Under the pieces are notes generated by a model. It saw only the letters and a list, made by a program, of their open reading frames with translations. It was not told the DNA's origin and searched no databases. A stretch of DNA of 64,000 nt from Eutrigla gurnardus. Lineage: Eukaryota > Chordata > Actinopteri > Perciformes > Triglidae. Of the stretch, positions 23,435 to 39,340 are shown piece by piece. A program made the position numbers and the translations under genes. How positions within the stretch are numbered: position 1 is the first letter of the stretch; each line of letters begins with the position of its first letter. Location of the stretch: the NCBI GenBank assembly GCA_963514095.1, contig OY741270.1, positions 26,120,571 through 26,184,570 on the forward strand, given 5' to 3'.

Positions 23435-26400
23435 TTAACAATTTTAAATATTTTTTTATGAATATATTCTGACTGACTTTTTCGTGAATTTTCGACATGC
23501 TATAGCATGACCTTTTTTTAACAATATGATCAAGGCTTTTTTTTTTAAAGATTATTTTCTTGCATAGAAACCTTTGTATTTAGCGGTGGATAGAGAGGAA
23601 ACATGGGAGAGAGAGGGGGATGTGACATGTATCAAAGGATCTCCGGCCGGGATTCGAACCTGAGGCTGCTGCATATATGCAGACATGGGTAAATGGCATG
23701 CACTCTAACCACTCAACCACCTGCCTGCCGTGAATAAGCCTTTTTATGACTGTTTTGCACTCACTACACTCAGATTTTGATTGACACGCGATATAGAAGC
23801 ATATGTTAGGACTTTTACATCATTTTTACAACATTTTATGAATTTTGTCGATTTTTCACTTTTTTTTCGACATGCTATAGTATGACTTTTTTTTTTCCTG
23901 AAAAAATTGATCATGGCTGTTTTGGACTCACTACACTGAGACTTGGTGCATCAAGCGATATGAGCGATTTTTATGACTCTTTAACAATTTTAAATATTTT
24001 TTTATGAATATATTCTGACTGACTTTTTCGTGAATTTTCGACATGCTATAGCATGACCTTTTTTTAACAATATGATCAAGGCTTTTTTTTTTAAAGATTA
24101 TTTTCTTGCATAGAAACCTTTGTATTTAGCGGTGGATAGAGAGGAAACATGGGAGAGAGAGGGGGATGTGACATGTATCAAAGGATCTCCGGCCGGGATT
24201 CGAACCTGAGGCTGCTGCATATATGCAGACATGGGTAAATGACATGCACTCTAACCACTCAACCACCTGCCTGCCATGAATAAGCCTTTTTATGACTGTT
24301 TTGCACTCACTACACTCAGATTTTGATTGACACGCGATATAGAAGCATATGTTAGGACTTTTACATCATTTTTACAACATTTTATGAATTTTGTCGATTT
24401 TTCACTTTTTTTTCGACATGCTATAGTATGACTTTTTTTTCCCCTGAAAAAATTGATCATGGCTTTTTATGGCTGTTTTGGACTCACTACACTGAGACTT
24501 GGTGCATCAAGCGATATGAGCGATTTTTATGACTCTTTAACAATTTTAAATATTTTTTTATGAATATATTCTGACTGACTTTTTCGTGAATTTTCGACAT
24601 GCTATAGCATGACCTTTTTTTAACAATATGATCAAGGCTTTTTTTTTTAAAGATTATTTTCTTGCATAGAAACCTTTGTATTTAGCGGTGGATAGAGAGG
24701 AAACATGGGAGAGAGAGGGGGATGTGACATGTATCAAAGGATCTCCGGCCGGGATTCGAACCTGAGGCTGCTGCATATATGCAGACATGGGTAAATGACA
24801 TGCACTCTAACCACTCAACCACCTGCCTGCCATGAATAAGCCTTTTTATGACTGTTTTGCACTCACTACACTCAGATTTTGATTGACACGCGATATAGAA
24901 GCATATGTTAGGACTTTTACATCATTTTTACAACATTTTATGAATTTTGTCGATTTTTCACTTTTTTTTCGACATGCTATAGTATGACTTTTTTTTTCCC
25001 CTGAAAAAATTGATCATGGCTTTTTATGGCTGTTTTGGACTCACTACACTGAGACTTGGTGCATCAAGCGATATGAGCGATTTTTATGACTCTTTAACAA
25101 TTTTAAATATTTTTTTATGAATATATTCTGACTGACTTTTTCGTGAATTTTCGACATGCTATAGCATGACCTTTTTTTAACAATATGATCAAGGCTTTTT
25201 TTTTTTAAGATTATTTTCTTGCATAGAAACCTTTGTATTTAGCGGTGGATAGAGAGGAAACATGGGAGAGAGAGGGGGATGTGACATGTATCAAAGGATC
25301 TCAGGCCGGGATTCGAACCTGAGGCTGCTGCATATATGCAGACATGGGTAAATGGCATGCACTCTAACCACTCAACCACCTGCCTGCCGTGAATAAGCCT
25401 TTTTATGTATGTTTTGCACTCACTACACTCAGATTTTGATTGACACGCGATGTAGAAGCATATGTTAGGACTTTTATAGTATGACTTTTTTTTTCCCTGA
25501 AAAAATTGATCATGGCTTTTTATGGCTGTTTTGGACTCACTACACTGAGACTTGGTGCATCAAGCGATATGAGCGATTTTTATGCCTTTTTAACAATTTT
25601 AAATATTTTTTTATGAATATATCCTGACTGACTTTTTCGTGAATTTTCGACGTGCTATAGTATGACTTTTTTTGGGGGGGGGTATGACTAAGCCTTTTTA
25701 TAACTATTTTGCACTCACTACACTCAGATTTTGATTAACACGCGATATAGAAGCATATGTTAGGAATTTTACATCATTTTTACAACATTTTATGAATTTT
25801 GTCGATTTTTCACTTTTTTTCCGACATGCTATAGTATGACTTTTTTTTCCCCTGAAAAAATTGATCATGGCTTTTTATGGCTGTTTTGGACTCACTACAC
25901 TGAGACTTGGTGCATCAAGCGATATGAGCGATTTTTATGACTCTTTAACAATTTTAAATATTTTTTTATGAATATATTCTGACTGACTTTTTCGTGAATT
26001 TTCGACATGCTATAGCATGACCTTTTTTTAACAATATGATCAAGGCTTTTTTTTTTAAAGATTATTTTCTTGCATAGAAACCTTTGTATTTAGCGGTGGA
26101 TAGAGAGGAAACATGGGAGAGAGAGGGGGATGTGACATGTATCAAAGGATCTCCGGCCGGGATTCGAACCTGAGGCTGCTGCATATATGCAGACATGGGT
26201 AAATGGCATGCACTCTAACCACTCAACCACCTGCCTGCCATGAATAAGCCTTTTTATGACTGTTTTGCACTCACTACACTCAGATTTTGATTGACACGCG
26301 ATATAGAAGCATATGTTAGGACTTTTACATCATTTTTACAACATTTTATGAATTTTGTCGATTTTTCACTTTTTTTTCGACATGCTATAGTATGACTTTT

Positions 26401-29400
26401 TTTTTTCCTGAAAAAATTGATCATGGCTGTTTTGGACTCACTACACTGAGACTTGGTGCATCAAGCGATATGAGCGATTTTTATGACTCTTTAACAATTT
26501 TAAATATTTTTTTATGAATATATTCTGACTGACTTTTTCGTGAATTTTCGACATGCTATAGCATGACCTTTTTTTAACAATATGATTAAGGCTTTTTTTT
26601 TTTAAGATTATTTTCTTGCATAGAAACCTTTGTATTTAGCGGTGGATAGAGAGGAAACATGGGAGAGAGAGGGGGATGTGACATGTATCAAAGGATCTCC
26701 GGCCGGGATTCGAACCTGAGGCTGCTGCATATATGCAGACATGGGTAAATGACATGCACTCTAACCACTCAACCACCTGCCTGCCATGAATAAGCCTTTT
26801 TATGACTGTTTTGCACTCACTACACTCAGATTTTGATTGACACGCGATATAGAAGCATATGTTAGGACTTTTACATCATTTTTACAACATTTTATGAATT
26901 TTGTCGATTTTTCACTTTTTTTTCGACATGCTATAGTATGACTTTTTTTTTCCCCTGAAAAAATTGATCATGGCTTTTTATGGCTGTTTTGGACTCACTA
27001 CACTGAGACTTGGTGCATCAAGCGATATGAGCGATTTTTATGACTCTTTAACAATTTTAAATATTTTTTTATGAATATATTCTGACTGACTTTTTCGTGA
27101 ATTTTCGACATGCTATAGCATGACCTTTTTTTAACAATATGATCAAGGCTTTTTTTTTTAAAGATTATTTTCTTGCATAGAAACCTTTGTATTTAGCGGT
27201 GGATAGAGAGGAAACATGGGAGAGAGAGGGGGATGTGACATGTATCAAAGGATCTCCGGCCGGGATTCGAACCTGAGGCTGCTGCATATATGCAGACATG
27301 GGTAAATGGCATGCACTCTAACCACTCAACCACCTGCCTGCCATGAATAAGCCTTTTTATGACTGTTTTGCACTCACTACACTCAGATTTTGATTGACAC
27401 GCGATATAGAAGCATATGTTAGGACTTTTACATCATTTTTACAACATTTTATGAATTTTGTCGATTTTTCACTTTTTTTTCGACATGCTATAGTATGACT
27501 TTTTTTTTTCCTGAAAAAATTGATCATGGCTGTTTTGGACTCACTACACTGAGACTTGGTGCATCAAGCGATATGAGCGATTTTTATGACTCTTTAACAA
27601 TTTTAAATATTTTTTTATGAATATATTCTGACTGACTTTTTCGTGAATTTTCGACATGCTATAGCATGACCTTTTTTTAACAATATGATTAAGGCTTTTT
27701 TTTTTTAAGATTATTTTCTTGCATAGAAACCTTTGTATTTAGCGGTGGATAGAGAGGAAACATGGGAGAGAGAGGGGGATGTGACATGTATCAAAGGATC
27801 TCCGGCCGGGATTCGAACCTGAGGCTGCTGCATATATGCAGACATGGGTAAATGACATGCACTCTAACCACTCAACCACCTGCCTGCCATGAATAAGCCT
27901 TTTTATGACTGTTTTGCACTCACTACACTCAGATTTTGATTGACACGCGATATAGAAGCATATGTTAGGACTTTTACATCATTTTTACAACATTTTATGA
28001 ATTTTGTCGATTTTTCACTTTTTTTTCGACATGCTATAGTATGACTTTTTTTTTCCCCTGAAAAAATTGATCATGGCTTTTTATGGCTGTTTTGGACTCA
28101 CTACACTGAGACTTGGTGCATCAAGCGATATGAGCGATTTTTATGACTCTTTAACAATTTTAAATATTTTTTTATGAATATATTCTGACTGACTTTTTCG
28201 TGAATTTTCGACATGCTATAGCATGACCTTTTTTTAACAATATGATCAAGGCTTTTTTTTTTTAAGATTATTTTCTTGCATAGAAACCTTTGTATTTAGC
28301 GGTGGATAGAGAGGAAACATGGGAGAGAGAGGGGGATGTGACATGTATCAAAGGATCTCCGGCCGGGATTCGAACCTGAGGCTGCTGCATATATGCAGAC
28401 ATGGGTAAATGACATGCACTCTAACCACTCAACCACCTGCCTGCCATGAATAAGCCTTTTTATGACTGTTTTGCACTCACTACACTCAGATTTTGATTGA
28501 CACGCGATATAGAAGCATATGTTAGGACTTTTACATCATTTTTACAACATTTTATGAATTTTGTCGATTTTTCACTTTTTTTTCGACATGCTATAGTATG
28601 ACTTTTTTTTTTCCTGAAAAAATTGATCATGGCTGTTTTGGACTCACTACACTGAGACTTGGTGCATCAAGCGATATGAGCGATTTTTATGACTCTTTAA
28701 CAATTTTAAATATTTTTTTATGAATATATTCTGACTGACTTTTTCGTGAATTTTCGACATGCTATAGCATGACCTTTTTTTAACAATATGATTAAGGCTT
28801 TTTTTTTTTAAGATTATTTTCTTGCATAGAAACCTTTGTATTTAGCGGTGGATAGAGAGGAAACATGGGAGAGAGAGGGGGATGTGACATGTATCAAAGG
28901 ATCTCTGGCCGGGATTCGAACCTGAGGCTGCTGCATATATGCAGACATGGGTAAATGACATGCACTCTAACCACTCAACCACCTGCCTGCCATGAATAAG
29001 CCTTTTTATGACTGTTTTGCACTCACTACACTCAGATTTTGATTGACACGCGATATAGAAGCATATGTTAGGACTTTTACATCATTTTTACAACATTTTA
29101 TGAATTTTGTCGATTTTTCACTTTTTTTTCGACATGCTATAGTATGACTTTTTTTTTCCCCTGAAAAAATTGATCATGGCTTTTTATGGCTGTTTTGGAC
29201 TCACTACACTGAGACTTGGTGCATCAAGCGATATGAGCGATTTTTATGACTCTTTAACAATTTTAAATATTTTTTTATGAATATATTCTGACTGACTTTT
29301 TCGTGAATTTTCGACATGCTATAGCATGACCTTTTTTTAACAATATGATCAAGGCTTTTTTTTTTTAAGATTATTTTCTTGCATAGAAACCTTTGTATTT

Positions 29401-30103
29401 AGCGGTGGATAGAGAGGAAACATGGGAGAGAGAGGGGGATGTGACATGTATCAAAGGATCTCCGGCCGGGATTCGAACCTGAGGCTGCTGCATATATGCA
29501 GACATGGGTAAATGACATGCACTCTAACCACTCAACCACCTGCCTGCCATGAATAAGCCTTTTTATGACTGTTTTGCACTCACTACACTCAGATTTTGAT
29601 TGACACGCGATATAGAAGCATATGTTAGGACTTTTACATCATTTTTACAACATTTTATGAATTTTGTCGATTTTTCACTTTTTTTTCGACATGCTATAGT
29701 ATGACTTTTTTTTTCCCCTGAAAAAATTGATCATGGCTTTTTATGGCTGTTTTGGACTCACTACACTGAGACTTGGTGCATCAAGCGATATGAGCGATTT
29801 TTATGACTCTTTAACAATTTTAAATATTTTTTTATGAATATATTCTGACTGACTTTTTCGTGAATTTTCGACATGCTATAGCATGACCTTTTTTTAACAA
29901 TATGATCAAGGCTTTTTTTTTTTAAGATTATTTTCTTGCATAGAAACCTTTGTATTTAGCGGTGGATAGAGAGGAAACATGGGAGAGAGAGGGGGATGTG
30001 ACATGTATCAAAGGATCTCAGGCCGGGATTCGAACCTGAGGCTGCTGCATATATGCAGACATGGGTAAATGGCATGCACTCTAACCACTCAACCACCTGC
30101 CTG

Positions 30104-33100
30104 CCGTGAATAAGCCTTTTTATGTATGTTTTGCACTCACTACACTCAGATTTTGATTGACACGCGATGTAGAAGCATATGTTAGGACTTTTATAGTATG
30201 ACTTTTTTTTTCCCTGAAAAAATTGATCATGGCTTTTTATGGCTGTTTTGGACTCACTACACTGAGACTTGGTGCATCAAGCGATATGAGCGATTTTTAT
30301 GCCTTTTTAACAATTTTAAATATTTTTTTATGAATATATCCTGACTGACTTTTTCGTGAATTTTCGACGTGCTATAGTATGACTTTTTTTGGGGGGGGGT
30401 ATGACTAAGCCTTTTTATAACTATTTTGCACTCACTACACTCAGATTTTGATTAACACGCGATATAGAAGCATATGTTAGGAATTTTACATCATTTTTAC
30501 AACATTTTATGAATTTTGTCGATTTTTCACTTTTTTTCCGACATGCTATAGTATGACTTTTTTTTCCCCTGAAAAAATTGATCATGGCTTTTTATGGCTG
30601 TTTTGGACTCACTACACTGAGACTTGGTGCATCAAGCGATATGAGCGATTTTTATGACTCTTTAACAATTTTAAATATTTTTTTATGAATATATTCTGAC
30701 TGACTTTTTCGTGAATTTTCGACATGCTATAGCATGACCTTTTTTTAACAATATGATCAAGGCTTTTTTTTTTAAAGATTATTTTCTTGCATAGAAACCT
30801 TTGTATTTAGCGGTGGATAGAGAGGAAACATGGGAGAGAGAGGGGGATGTGACATGTATCAAAGGATCTCCGGCCGGGATTCGAACCTGAGGCTGCTGCA
30901 TATATGCAGACATGGGTAAATGGCATGCACTCTAACCACTCAACCACCTGCCTGCCATGAATAAGCCTTTTTATGACTGTTTTGCACTCACTACACTCAG
31001 ATTTTGATTGACACGCGATATAGAAGCATATGTTAGGACTTTTACATCATTTTTACAACATTTTATGAATTTTGTCGATTTTTCACTTTTTTTCGACATG
31101 CTATAGTATGACTTTTTTTTTTCCTGAAAAAATTGATCATGGCTGTTTTGGACTCACTACACTGAGACTTGGTGCATCAAGCGATATGAGCGATTTTTAT
31201 GACTCTTTAACAATTTTAAATATTTTTTTATGAATATATTCTGACTGACTTTTTCGTGAATTTTCGACATGCTATAGCATGACCTTTTTTTAACAATATG
31301 ATTAAGGCTTTTTTTTTTTAAGATTATTTTCTTGCATAGAAACCTTTGTATTTAGCGGTGGATAGAGAGGAAACATGGGAGAGAGAGGGGGATGTGACAT
31401 GTATCAAAGGATCTCCGGCCGGGATTCGAACCTGAGGCTGCTGCATATATGCAGACATGGGTAAATGACATGCACTCTAACCACTCAACCACCTGCCTGC
31501 CATGAATAAGCCTTTTTATGACTGTTTTGCACTCACTACACTCAGATTTTGATTGACACGCGATATAGAAGCATATGTTAGGACTTTTACATCATTTTTA
31601 CAACATTTTATGAATTTTGTTGATTTTTCACTTTTTTTCGACATGCTATAGTATGACTTTTTTTTTCCCCTGAAAAAATTGATCATGGCTTTTTATGGCT
31701 GTTTTGGACTCACTACACTGAGACTTGGTGCATCAAGCGATATGAGCGATTTTTATGACTCTTTAACAATTTTAAATATTTTTTTATGAATATATTCTGA
31801 CTGACTTTTTCGTGAATTTTCGACATGCTATAGCATGACCTTTTTTTAACAATATGATCAAGGCTTTTTTTTTTTAAGATTATTTTCTTGCATAGAAACC
31901 TTTGTATTTAGCGGTGGATAGAGAGGAAACATGGGAGAGAGAGGGGGATGTGACATGTATCAAAGGATCTCAGGCCGGGATTCGAACCTGAGGCTGCTGC
32001 ATATATGCAGACATGGGTAAATGGCATGCACTCTAACCACTCAACCACCTGCCTGCCGTGAATAAGCCTTTTTATGTATGTTTTGCACTCACTACACTCA
32101 GATTTTGATTGACACGCGATGTAGAAGCATATGTTAGGACTTTTATAGTATGACTTTTTTTTTCCCTGAAAAAATTGATCATGGCTTTTTATGGCTGTTT
32201 TGGACTCACTACACTGAGACTTGGTGCATCAAGCGATATGAGCGATTTTTATGCCTTTTTAACAATTTTAAATATTTTTTTATGAATATATCCTGACTGA
32301 CTTTTTCGTGAATTTTCGACGTGCTATAGTATGACTTTTTTTGGGGGGGGGTATGACTAAGCCTTTTTATAACTATTTTGCACTCACTACACTCAGATTT
32401 TGATTAACACGCGATATAGAAGCATATGTTAGGAATTTTACATCATTTTTACAACATTTTATGAATTTTGTCGATTTTTCACTTTTTTTCCGACATGCTA
32501 TAGTATGACTTTTTTTTCCCCTGAAAAAATTGATCATGGCTTTTTATGGCTGTTTTGGACTCACTACACTGAGACTTGGTGCATCAAGCGATATGAGCGA
32601 TTTTTATGACTCTTTTACAATTTTAAATATTTTTTTATGAATATATTCTGACTGACTTTTTCGTGAATTTTCGACATGCTATAGCATGACCTTTTTTTAA
32701 CAATATGATCAAGGCTTTTTTTTTTAAAGATTATTTTCTTGCATAGAAACCTTTGTATTTAGCGGTGGATAGAGAGGAAACATGGGAGAGAGAGGGGGAT
32801 GTGACATGTATCAAAGGATCTCCGGCCGGGATTCGAACCTGAGGCTGCTGCATATATGCAGACATGGGTAAATGGCATGCACTCTAACCACTCAACCACC
32901 TGCCTGCCATGAATAAGCCTTTTTATGACTGTTTTGCACTCACTACACTCAGATTTTGATTGACACGCGATATAGAAGCATATGTTAGGACTTTTACATC
33001 ATTTTTACAACATTTTATGAATTTTGTCGATTTTTCACTTTTTTTTCGACATGCTATAGTATGACTTTTTTTTTTCCTGAAAAAATTGATCATGGCTGTT

Positions 33101-36100
33101 TTGGACTCACTACACTGAGACTTGGTGCATCAAGCGATATGAGCGATTTTTATGACTCTTTAACAATTTTAAATATTTTTTTATGAATATATTCTGACTG
33201 ACTTTTTCGTGAATTTTCGACATGCTATAGCATGACCTTTTTTTAACAATATGATTAAGGCTTTTTTTTTTTAAGATTATTTTCTTGCATAGAAACCTTT
33301 GTATTTAGCGGTGGATAGAGAGGAAACATGGGAGAGAGAGGGGGATGTGACATGTATCAAAGGATCTCCGGCCGGGATTCGAACCTGAGGCTGCTGCATA
33401 TATGCAGACATGGGTAAATGACATGCACTGTAACCACTCAACCACCTGCCTGCCATGAATAAGCCTTTTTATGACTGTTTTGCACTCACTACACTCAGAT
33501 TTTGATTGACACGCGATATAGAAGCATATGTTAGGACTTTTACATCATTTTTACAACATTTTATGAATTTTGTCGATTTTTCACTTTTTTTTCGACATGC
33601 TATAGTATGACTTTTTTTTTCCCCTGAAAAAATTGATCATGGCTTTTTATGGCTGTTTTGGACTCACTACACTGAGACTTGGTGCATCAAGCGATATGAG
33701 CGATTTTTATGACTCTTTAACAATTTTAAATATTTTTTTATGAATATATTCTGACTGACTTTTTCGTGAATTTTCGACATGCTATAGCATGACCTTTTTT
33801 TAACAATATGATCAAGGCTTTTTTTTTTTAAGATTATTTTCTTGCATAGAAACCTTTGTATTTAGCGGTGGATAGAGAGGAAACATGGGAGAGAGAGGGG
33901 GATGTGACATGTATCAAAGGATCTCAGGCCGGGATTCGAACCTGAGGCTGCTGCATATATGCAGACATGGGTAAATGGCATGCACTCTAACCACTCAACC
34001 ACCTGCCTGCCGTGAATAAGCCTTTTTATGTATGTTTTGCACTCACTACACTCAGATTTTGATTGACACGCGATGTAGAAGCATATGTTAGGACTTTTAT
34101 AGTATGACTTTTTTTTTCCCTGAAAAAATTGATCATGGCTTTTTATGGCTGTTTTGGACTCACTACACTGAGACTTGGTGCATCAAGCGATATGAGCGAT
34201 TTTTATGCCTTTTTAACAATTTTAAATATTTTTTTATGAATATATCCTGACTGACTTTTTCGTGAATTTTCGACGTGCTATAGTATGACTTTTTTTGGGG
34301 GGGGGTATGACTAAGCCTTTTATAACTATTTTGCACTCACTACACTCAGATTTTGATTAACACGCGATATAGAAGCATATGTTAGGAATTTTACATCATT
34401 TTTACAACATTTTATGAATTTTGTCGATTTTTCACTTTTTTTCCGACATGCTATAGTATGACTTTTTTTTCCCCTGAAAAAATTGATCATGGCTTTTTAT
34501 GGCTGTTTTGGACTCACTACACTGAGACTTGGTGCATCAAGCGATATGAGCGATTTTTATGACTCTTTAACAATTTTAAATATTTTTTTATGAATATATT
34601 CTGACTGACTTTTTCGTGAATTTTCGACATGCTATAGCATGACCTTTTTTTAACAATATGATCAAGGCTTTTTTTTTTAAAGATTATTTTCTTGCATAGA
34701 AACCTTTGTATTTAGCGGTGGATAGAGAGGAAACATGGGAGAGAGAGGGGGATGTGACATGTATCAAAGGATCTCCGGCCGGGATTCGAACCTGAGGCTG
34801 CTGCATATATGCAGACATGGGTAAATGGCATGCACTCTAACCACTCAACCACCTGCCTGCCATGAATAAGCCTTTTTATGACTGTTTTGCACTCACTACA
34901 CTCAGATTTTGATTGACACGCGATATAGAAGCATATGTTAGGACTTTTACATCATTTTTACAACATTTTATGAATTTTGTCGATTTTTCACTTTTTTTTC
35001 GACATGCTATAGTATGACTTTTTTTTTTCCTGAAAAAATTGATCATGGCTGTTTTGGACTCACTACACTGAGACTTGGTGCATCAAGCGATATGAGCGAT
35101 TTTTATGACTCTTTAACAATTTTAAATATTTTTTTATGAATATATTCTGACTGACTTTTTCGTGAATTTTCGACATGCTATAGCATGACCTTTTTTTAAC
35201 AATATGATTAAGGCTTTTTTTTTTTAAGATTATTTTCTTGCATAGAAACCTTTGTATTTAGCGGTGGATAGAGAGGAAACATGGGAGAGAGAGGGGGATG
35301 TGACATGTATCAAAGGATCTCCGGCCGGGATTCGAACCTGAGGCTGCTGCATATATGCAGACATGGGTAAATGACATGCACTCTAACCACTCAACCACCT
35401 GCCTGCCATGAATAAGCCTTTTTATGACTGTTTTGCACTCACTACACTCAGATTTTGATTGACACGCGATATAGAAGCATATGTTAGGACTTTTACATCA
35501 TTTTTACAACATTTTATGAATTTTGTTGATTTTTCACTTTTTTTTCGACATGCTATAGTATGACTTTTTTTTTCCCCTGAAAAAATTGATCATGGCTTTT
35601 TATGGCTGTTTTGGACTCACTACACTGAGACTTGGTGCATCAAGCGATATGAGCGATTTTTATGACTCTTTAACAATTTTAAATATTTTTTTATGAATAT
35701 ATTCTGACTGACTTTTTCGTGAATTTTCGACATGCTATAGCATGACCTTTTTTTAACAATATGATCAAGGCTTTTTTTTTTTAAGATTATTTTCTTGCAT
35801 AGAAACCTTTGTATTTAGCGGTGGATAGAGAGGAAACATGGGAGAGAGAGGGGGATGTGACATGTATCAAAGGATCTCAGGCCGGGATTCGAACCTGAGG
35901 CTGCTGCATATATGCAGACATGGGTAAATGGCATGCACTCTAACCACTCAACCACCTGCCTGCCGTGAATAAGCCTTTTTATGTATGTTTTGCACTCACT
36001 ACACTCAGATTTTGATTGACACGCGATGTAGAAGCATATGTTAGGACTTTTATAGTATGACTTTTTTTTTCCCTGAAAAAATTGATCATGGCTTTTTATG

Positions 36101-39100
36101 GCTGTTTTGGACTCACTACACTGAGACTTGGTGCATCAAGCGATATGAGCGATTTTTATGCCTTTTTAACAATTTTAAATATTTTTTTATGAATATATCC
36201 TGACTGACTTTTTCGTGAATTTTCGACGTGCTATAGTATGACTTTTTTTGGGGGGGGGTATGACTAAGCCTTTTTATAACTATTTTGCACTCACTACACT
36301 CAGATTTTGATTAACACGCGATATAGAAGCATATGTTAGGAATTTTACATCATTTTTACAACATTTTATGAATTTTGTCGATTTTTCACTTTTTTTCCGA
36401 CATGCTATAGTATGACTTTTTTTTCCCCTGAAAAAATTGATCATGGCTTTTTATGGCTGTTTTGGACTCACTACACTGAGACTTGGTGCATCAAGCGATA
36501 TGAGCGATTTTTATGACTCTTTAACAATTTTAAATATTTTTTTATGAATATATTCTGACTGACTTTTTCGTGAATTTTCGACATGCTATAGCATGACCTT
36601 TTTTTAACAATATGATCAAGGCTTTTTTTTTTAAAGATTATTTTCTTGCATAGAAACCTTTGTATTTAGCGGTGGATAGAGAGGAAACATGGGAGAGAGA
36701 GGGGGATGTGACATGTATCAAAGGATCTCCGGCCGGGATTCGAACCTGAGGCTGCTGCATATATGCAGACATGGGTAAATGGCATGCACTCTAACCACTC
36801 AACCACCTGCCTGCCATGAATAAGCCTTTTTATGACTGTTTTGCACTCACTACACTCAGATTTTGATTGACACGCGATATAGAAGCATATGTTAGGACTT
36901 TTACATCATTTTTACAACATTTTATGAATTTTGTCGATTTTTCACTTTTTTTTCGACATGCTATAGTATGACTTTTTTTTTTCCTGAAAAAATTGATCAT
37001 GGCTGTTTTGGACTCACTACACTGAGACTTGGTGCATCAAGCGATATGAGCGATTTTTATGACTCTTTAACAATTTTAAATATTTTTTTATGAATATATT
37101 CTGACTGACTTTTTCGTGAATTTTCGACATGCTATAGCATGACCTTTTTTTAACAATATGATTAAGGCTTTTTTTTTTTAAGATTATTTTCTTGCATAGA
37201 AACCTTTGTATTTAGCGGTGGATAGAGAGGAAACATGGGAGAGAGAGGGGGATGTGACATGTATCAAAGGATCTCAGGCCGGGATTCGAACCTGAGGCTG
37301 CTGCATATATGCAGACATGGGTAAATGGCATGCACTCTAACCACTCAACCACCTGCCTGCCGTGAATAAGCCTTTTTATGACTGTTTTGCACTCACTACA
37401 CTCAGATTTTGATTGACACGCGATATAGAAGCATATGTTAGGACTTTTACATCATTTTTACAACATTTTATGAATTTTGTCGATTTTTCACTTTTTTTTC
37501 GACATGCTATAGTATGACTTTTTTTTTCCCCTGAAAAAATTGATCATGGCTTTTTATGGCTGTTTTGGACTCACTACACTGAGACTTGGTGCATCAAGCG
37601 ATATGAGCGATTTTTATGACTCTTTAACAATTTTAAATATTTTTTTATGAATATATTCTGACTGACTTTTTCGTGAATTTTCGACATGCTATAGCATGAC
37701 CTTTTTTTAACAATATGATCAAGGCTTTTTTTTTTTAAGATTATTTTCTTGCATAGAAACCTTTGTATTTAGCGGTGGATAGAGAGGAAACATGGGAGAG
37801 AGAGGGGGATGTGACATGTATCAAAGGATCTCAGGCCGGGATTCGAACCTGAGGCTGCTGCATATATGCAGACATGGGTAAATGGCATGCACTCTAACCA
37901 CTCAACCACCTGCCTGCCGTGAATAAGCCTTTTTATGTATGTTTTGCACTCACTACACTCAGATTTTGATTGACACGCGATGTAGAAGCATATGTTAGGA
38001 CTTTTATAGTATGACTTTTTTTTTCCCTGAAAAAATTGATCATGGCTTTTTTATGGCTGTTTTGGACTCACTACACTGAGACTTGGTGCATCAAGCGATA
38101 TGAGCGATTTTTATGCCTTTTTAACAATTTTAAATATTTTTTTATGAATATATCCTGACTGACTTTTTCGTGAATTTTCGACGTGCTATAGTATGACTTT
38201 TTTTGGGTGGGGGTATGACTAAGCCTTTTTATAACTATTTTGCACTCACTACACTCAGATTTTGATTAACACGCGATATAGAAGCATATGTTAGGAATTT
38301 TACATCATTTTTACAACATTTTATGAATTTTGTCGATTTTTCACTTTTTTTCCGACATGCTATAGTATGACTTTTTTTTCCCCTGAAAAAATTGATCATG
38401 GCTTTTTATGGCTGTTTTGGACTCACTACACTGAGACTTGGTGCATCAAGCGATATGAGCGATTTTTATGACTCTTTAACAATTTTAAATATTTTTTTAT
38501 GAATATATTCTGACTGACTTTTTCGTGAATTTCGACATGCTATAGCATGACCTTTTTTTAACAATATGATCAAGGCTTTTTTTTTTAAAGATTATTTTCT
38601 TGCATAGAAACCTTTGTATTTAGCGGTGGATAGAGAGGAAACATGGGGAGAGAGAGGGGGATGTGACATGTATCAAAGGATCTCCGGCCGGGTATTCGAA
38701 CCTGAGCTGCTGCATATATGCAGACATGGGTAAATGGCATGCACTCTAACCACTCAACCACCTGCCTGCCATGAATAAGCCTTTTTATGACTGTTTTGCA
38801 CTCACTACACTCAGATTTTGATTGACACGCGATATAGAAGCATATGTTAGGACTTTTACATCATTTTTACAACATTTTATGAATTTTGTCGATTTTTCAC
38901 TTTTTTTTCGACATGCTATAGTATGACTTTTTTTTTTCCTGAAAAAATTGATCATGGCTGTTTTGGACTCACTACACTGAGACTTGGTGCATCAAGCGAT
39001 ATGAGCGATTTTTATGACTCTTTAACAATTTTAAATATTTTTTTATGAATATATTCTGACTGACTTTTTCGTGAATTTTCGACATGCTATAGCATGACCT

Positions 39101-39340
39101 TTTTTTAACAATATGATTAAGGCTTTTTTTTTTTAAGATTATTTTCTTGCATAGAAACCTTTGTATTTAGCGGTGGATAGAGAGGAAACATGGGAGAGAG
39201 AGGGGGATGTGACATGTATCAAAGGATCTCAGGCCGGGATTCGAACCTGAGGCTGCTGCATATATGCAGACATGGGTAAATGGCATGCACTCTAACCACT
39301 CAACCACCTGCCTGCCGTGAATAAGCCTTTTTATGTATGT
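30104..39340. repeat. Higher-order repeat block (about 1.95-kb period)
   Basis: The diagnostic variant tttttatgtatgttttgc (instead of tatgactgttttgc) occurs at about 30121, 32073, 34027, 35980, 37934 and 39332. The steps are 1952, 1954, 1953, 1954 and 1398 bp. The first four equal two 556-bp units plus one 841-bp unit; the last equals one 556 plus one 841. This is a multi-monomer unit amplified as a block, as in centromeric higher-order repeats. Confidence 0.8.
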
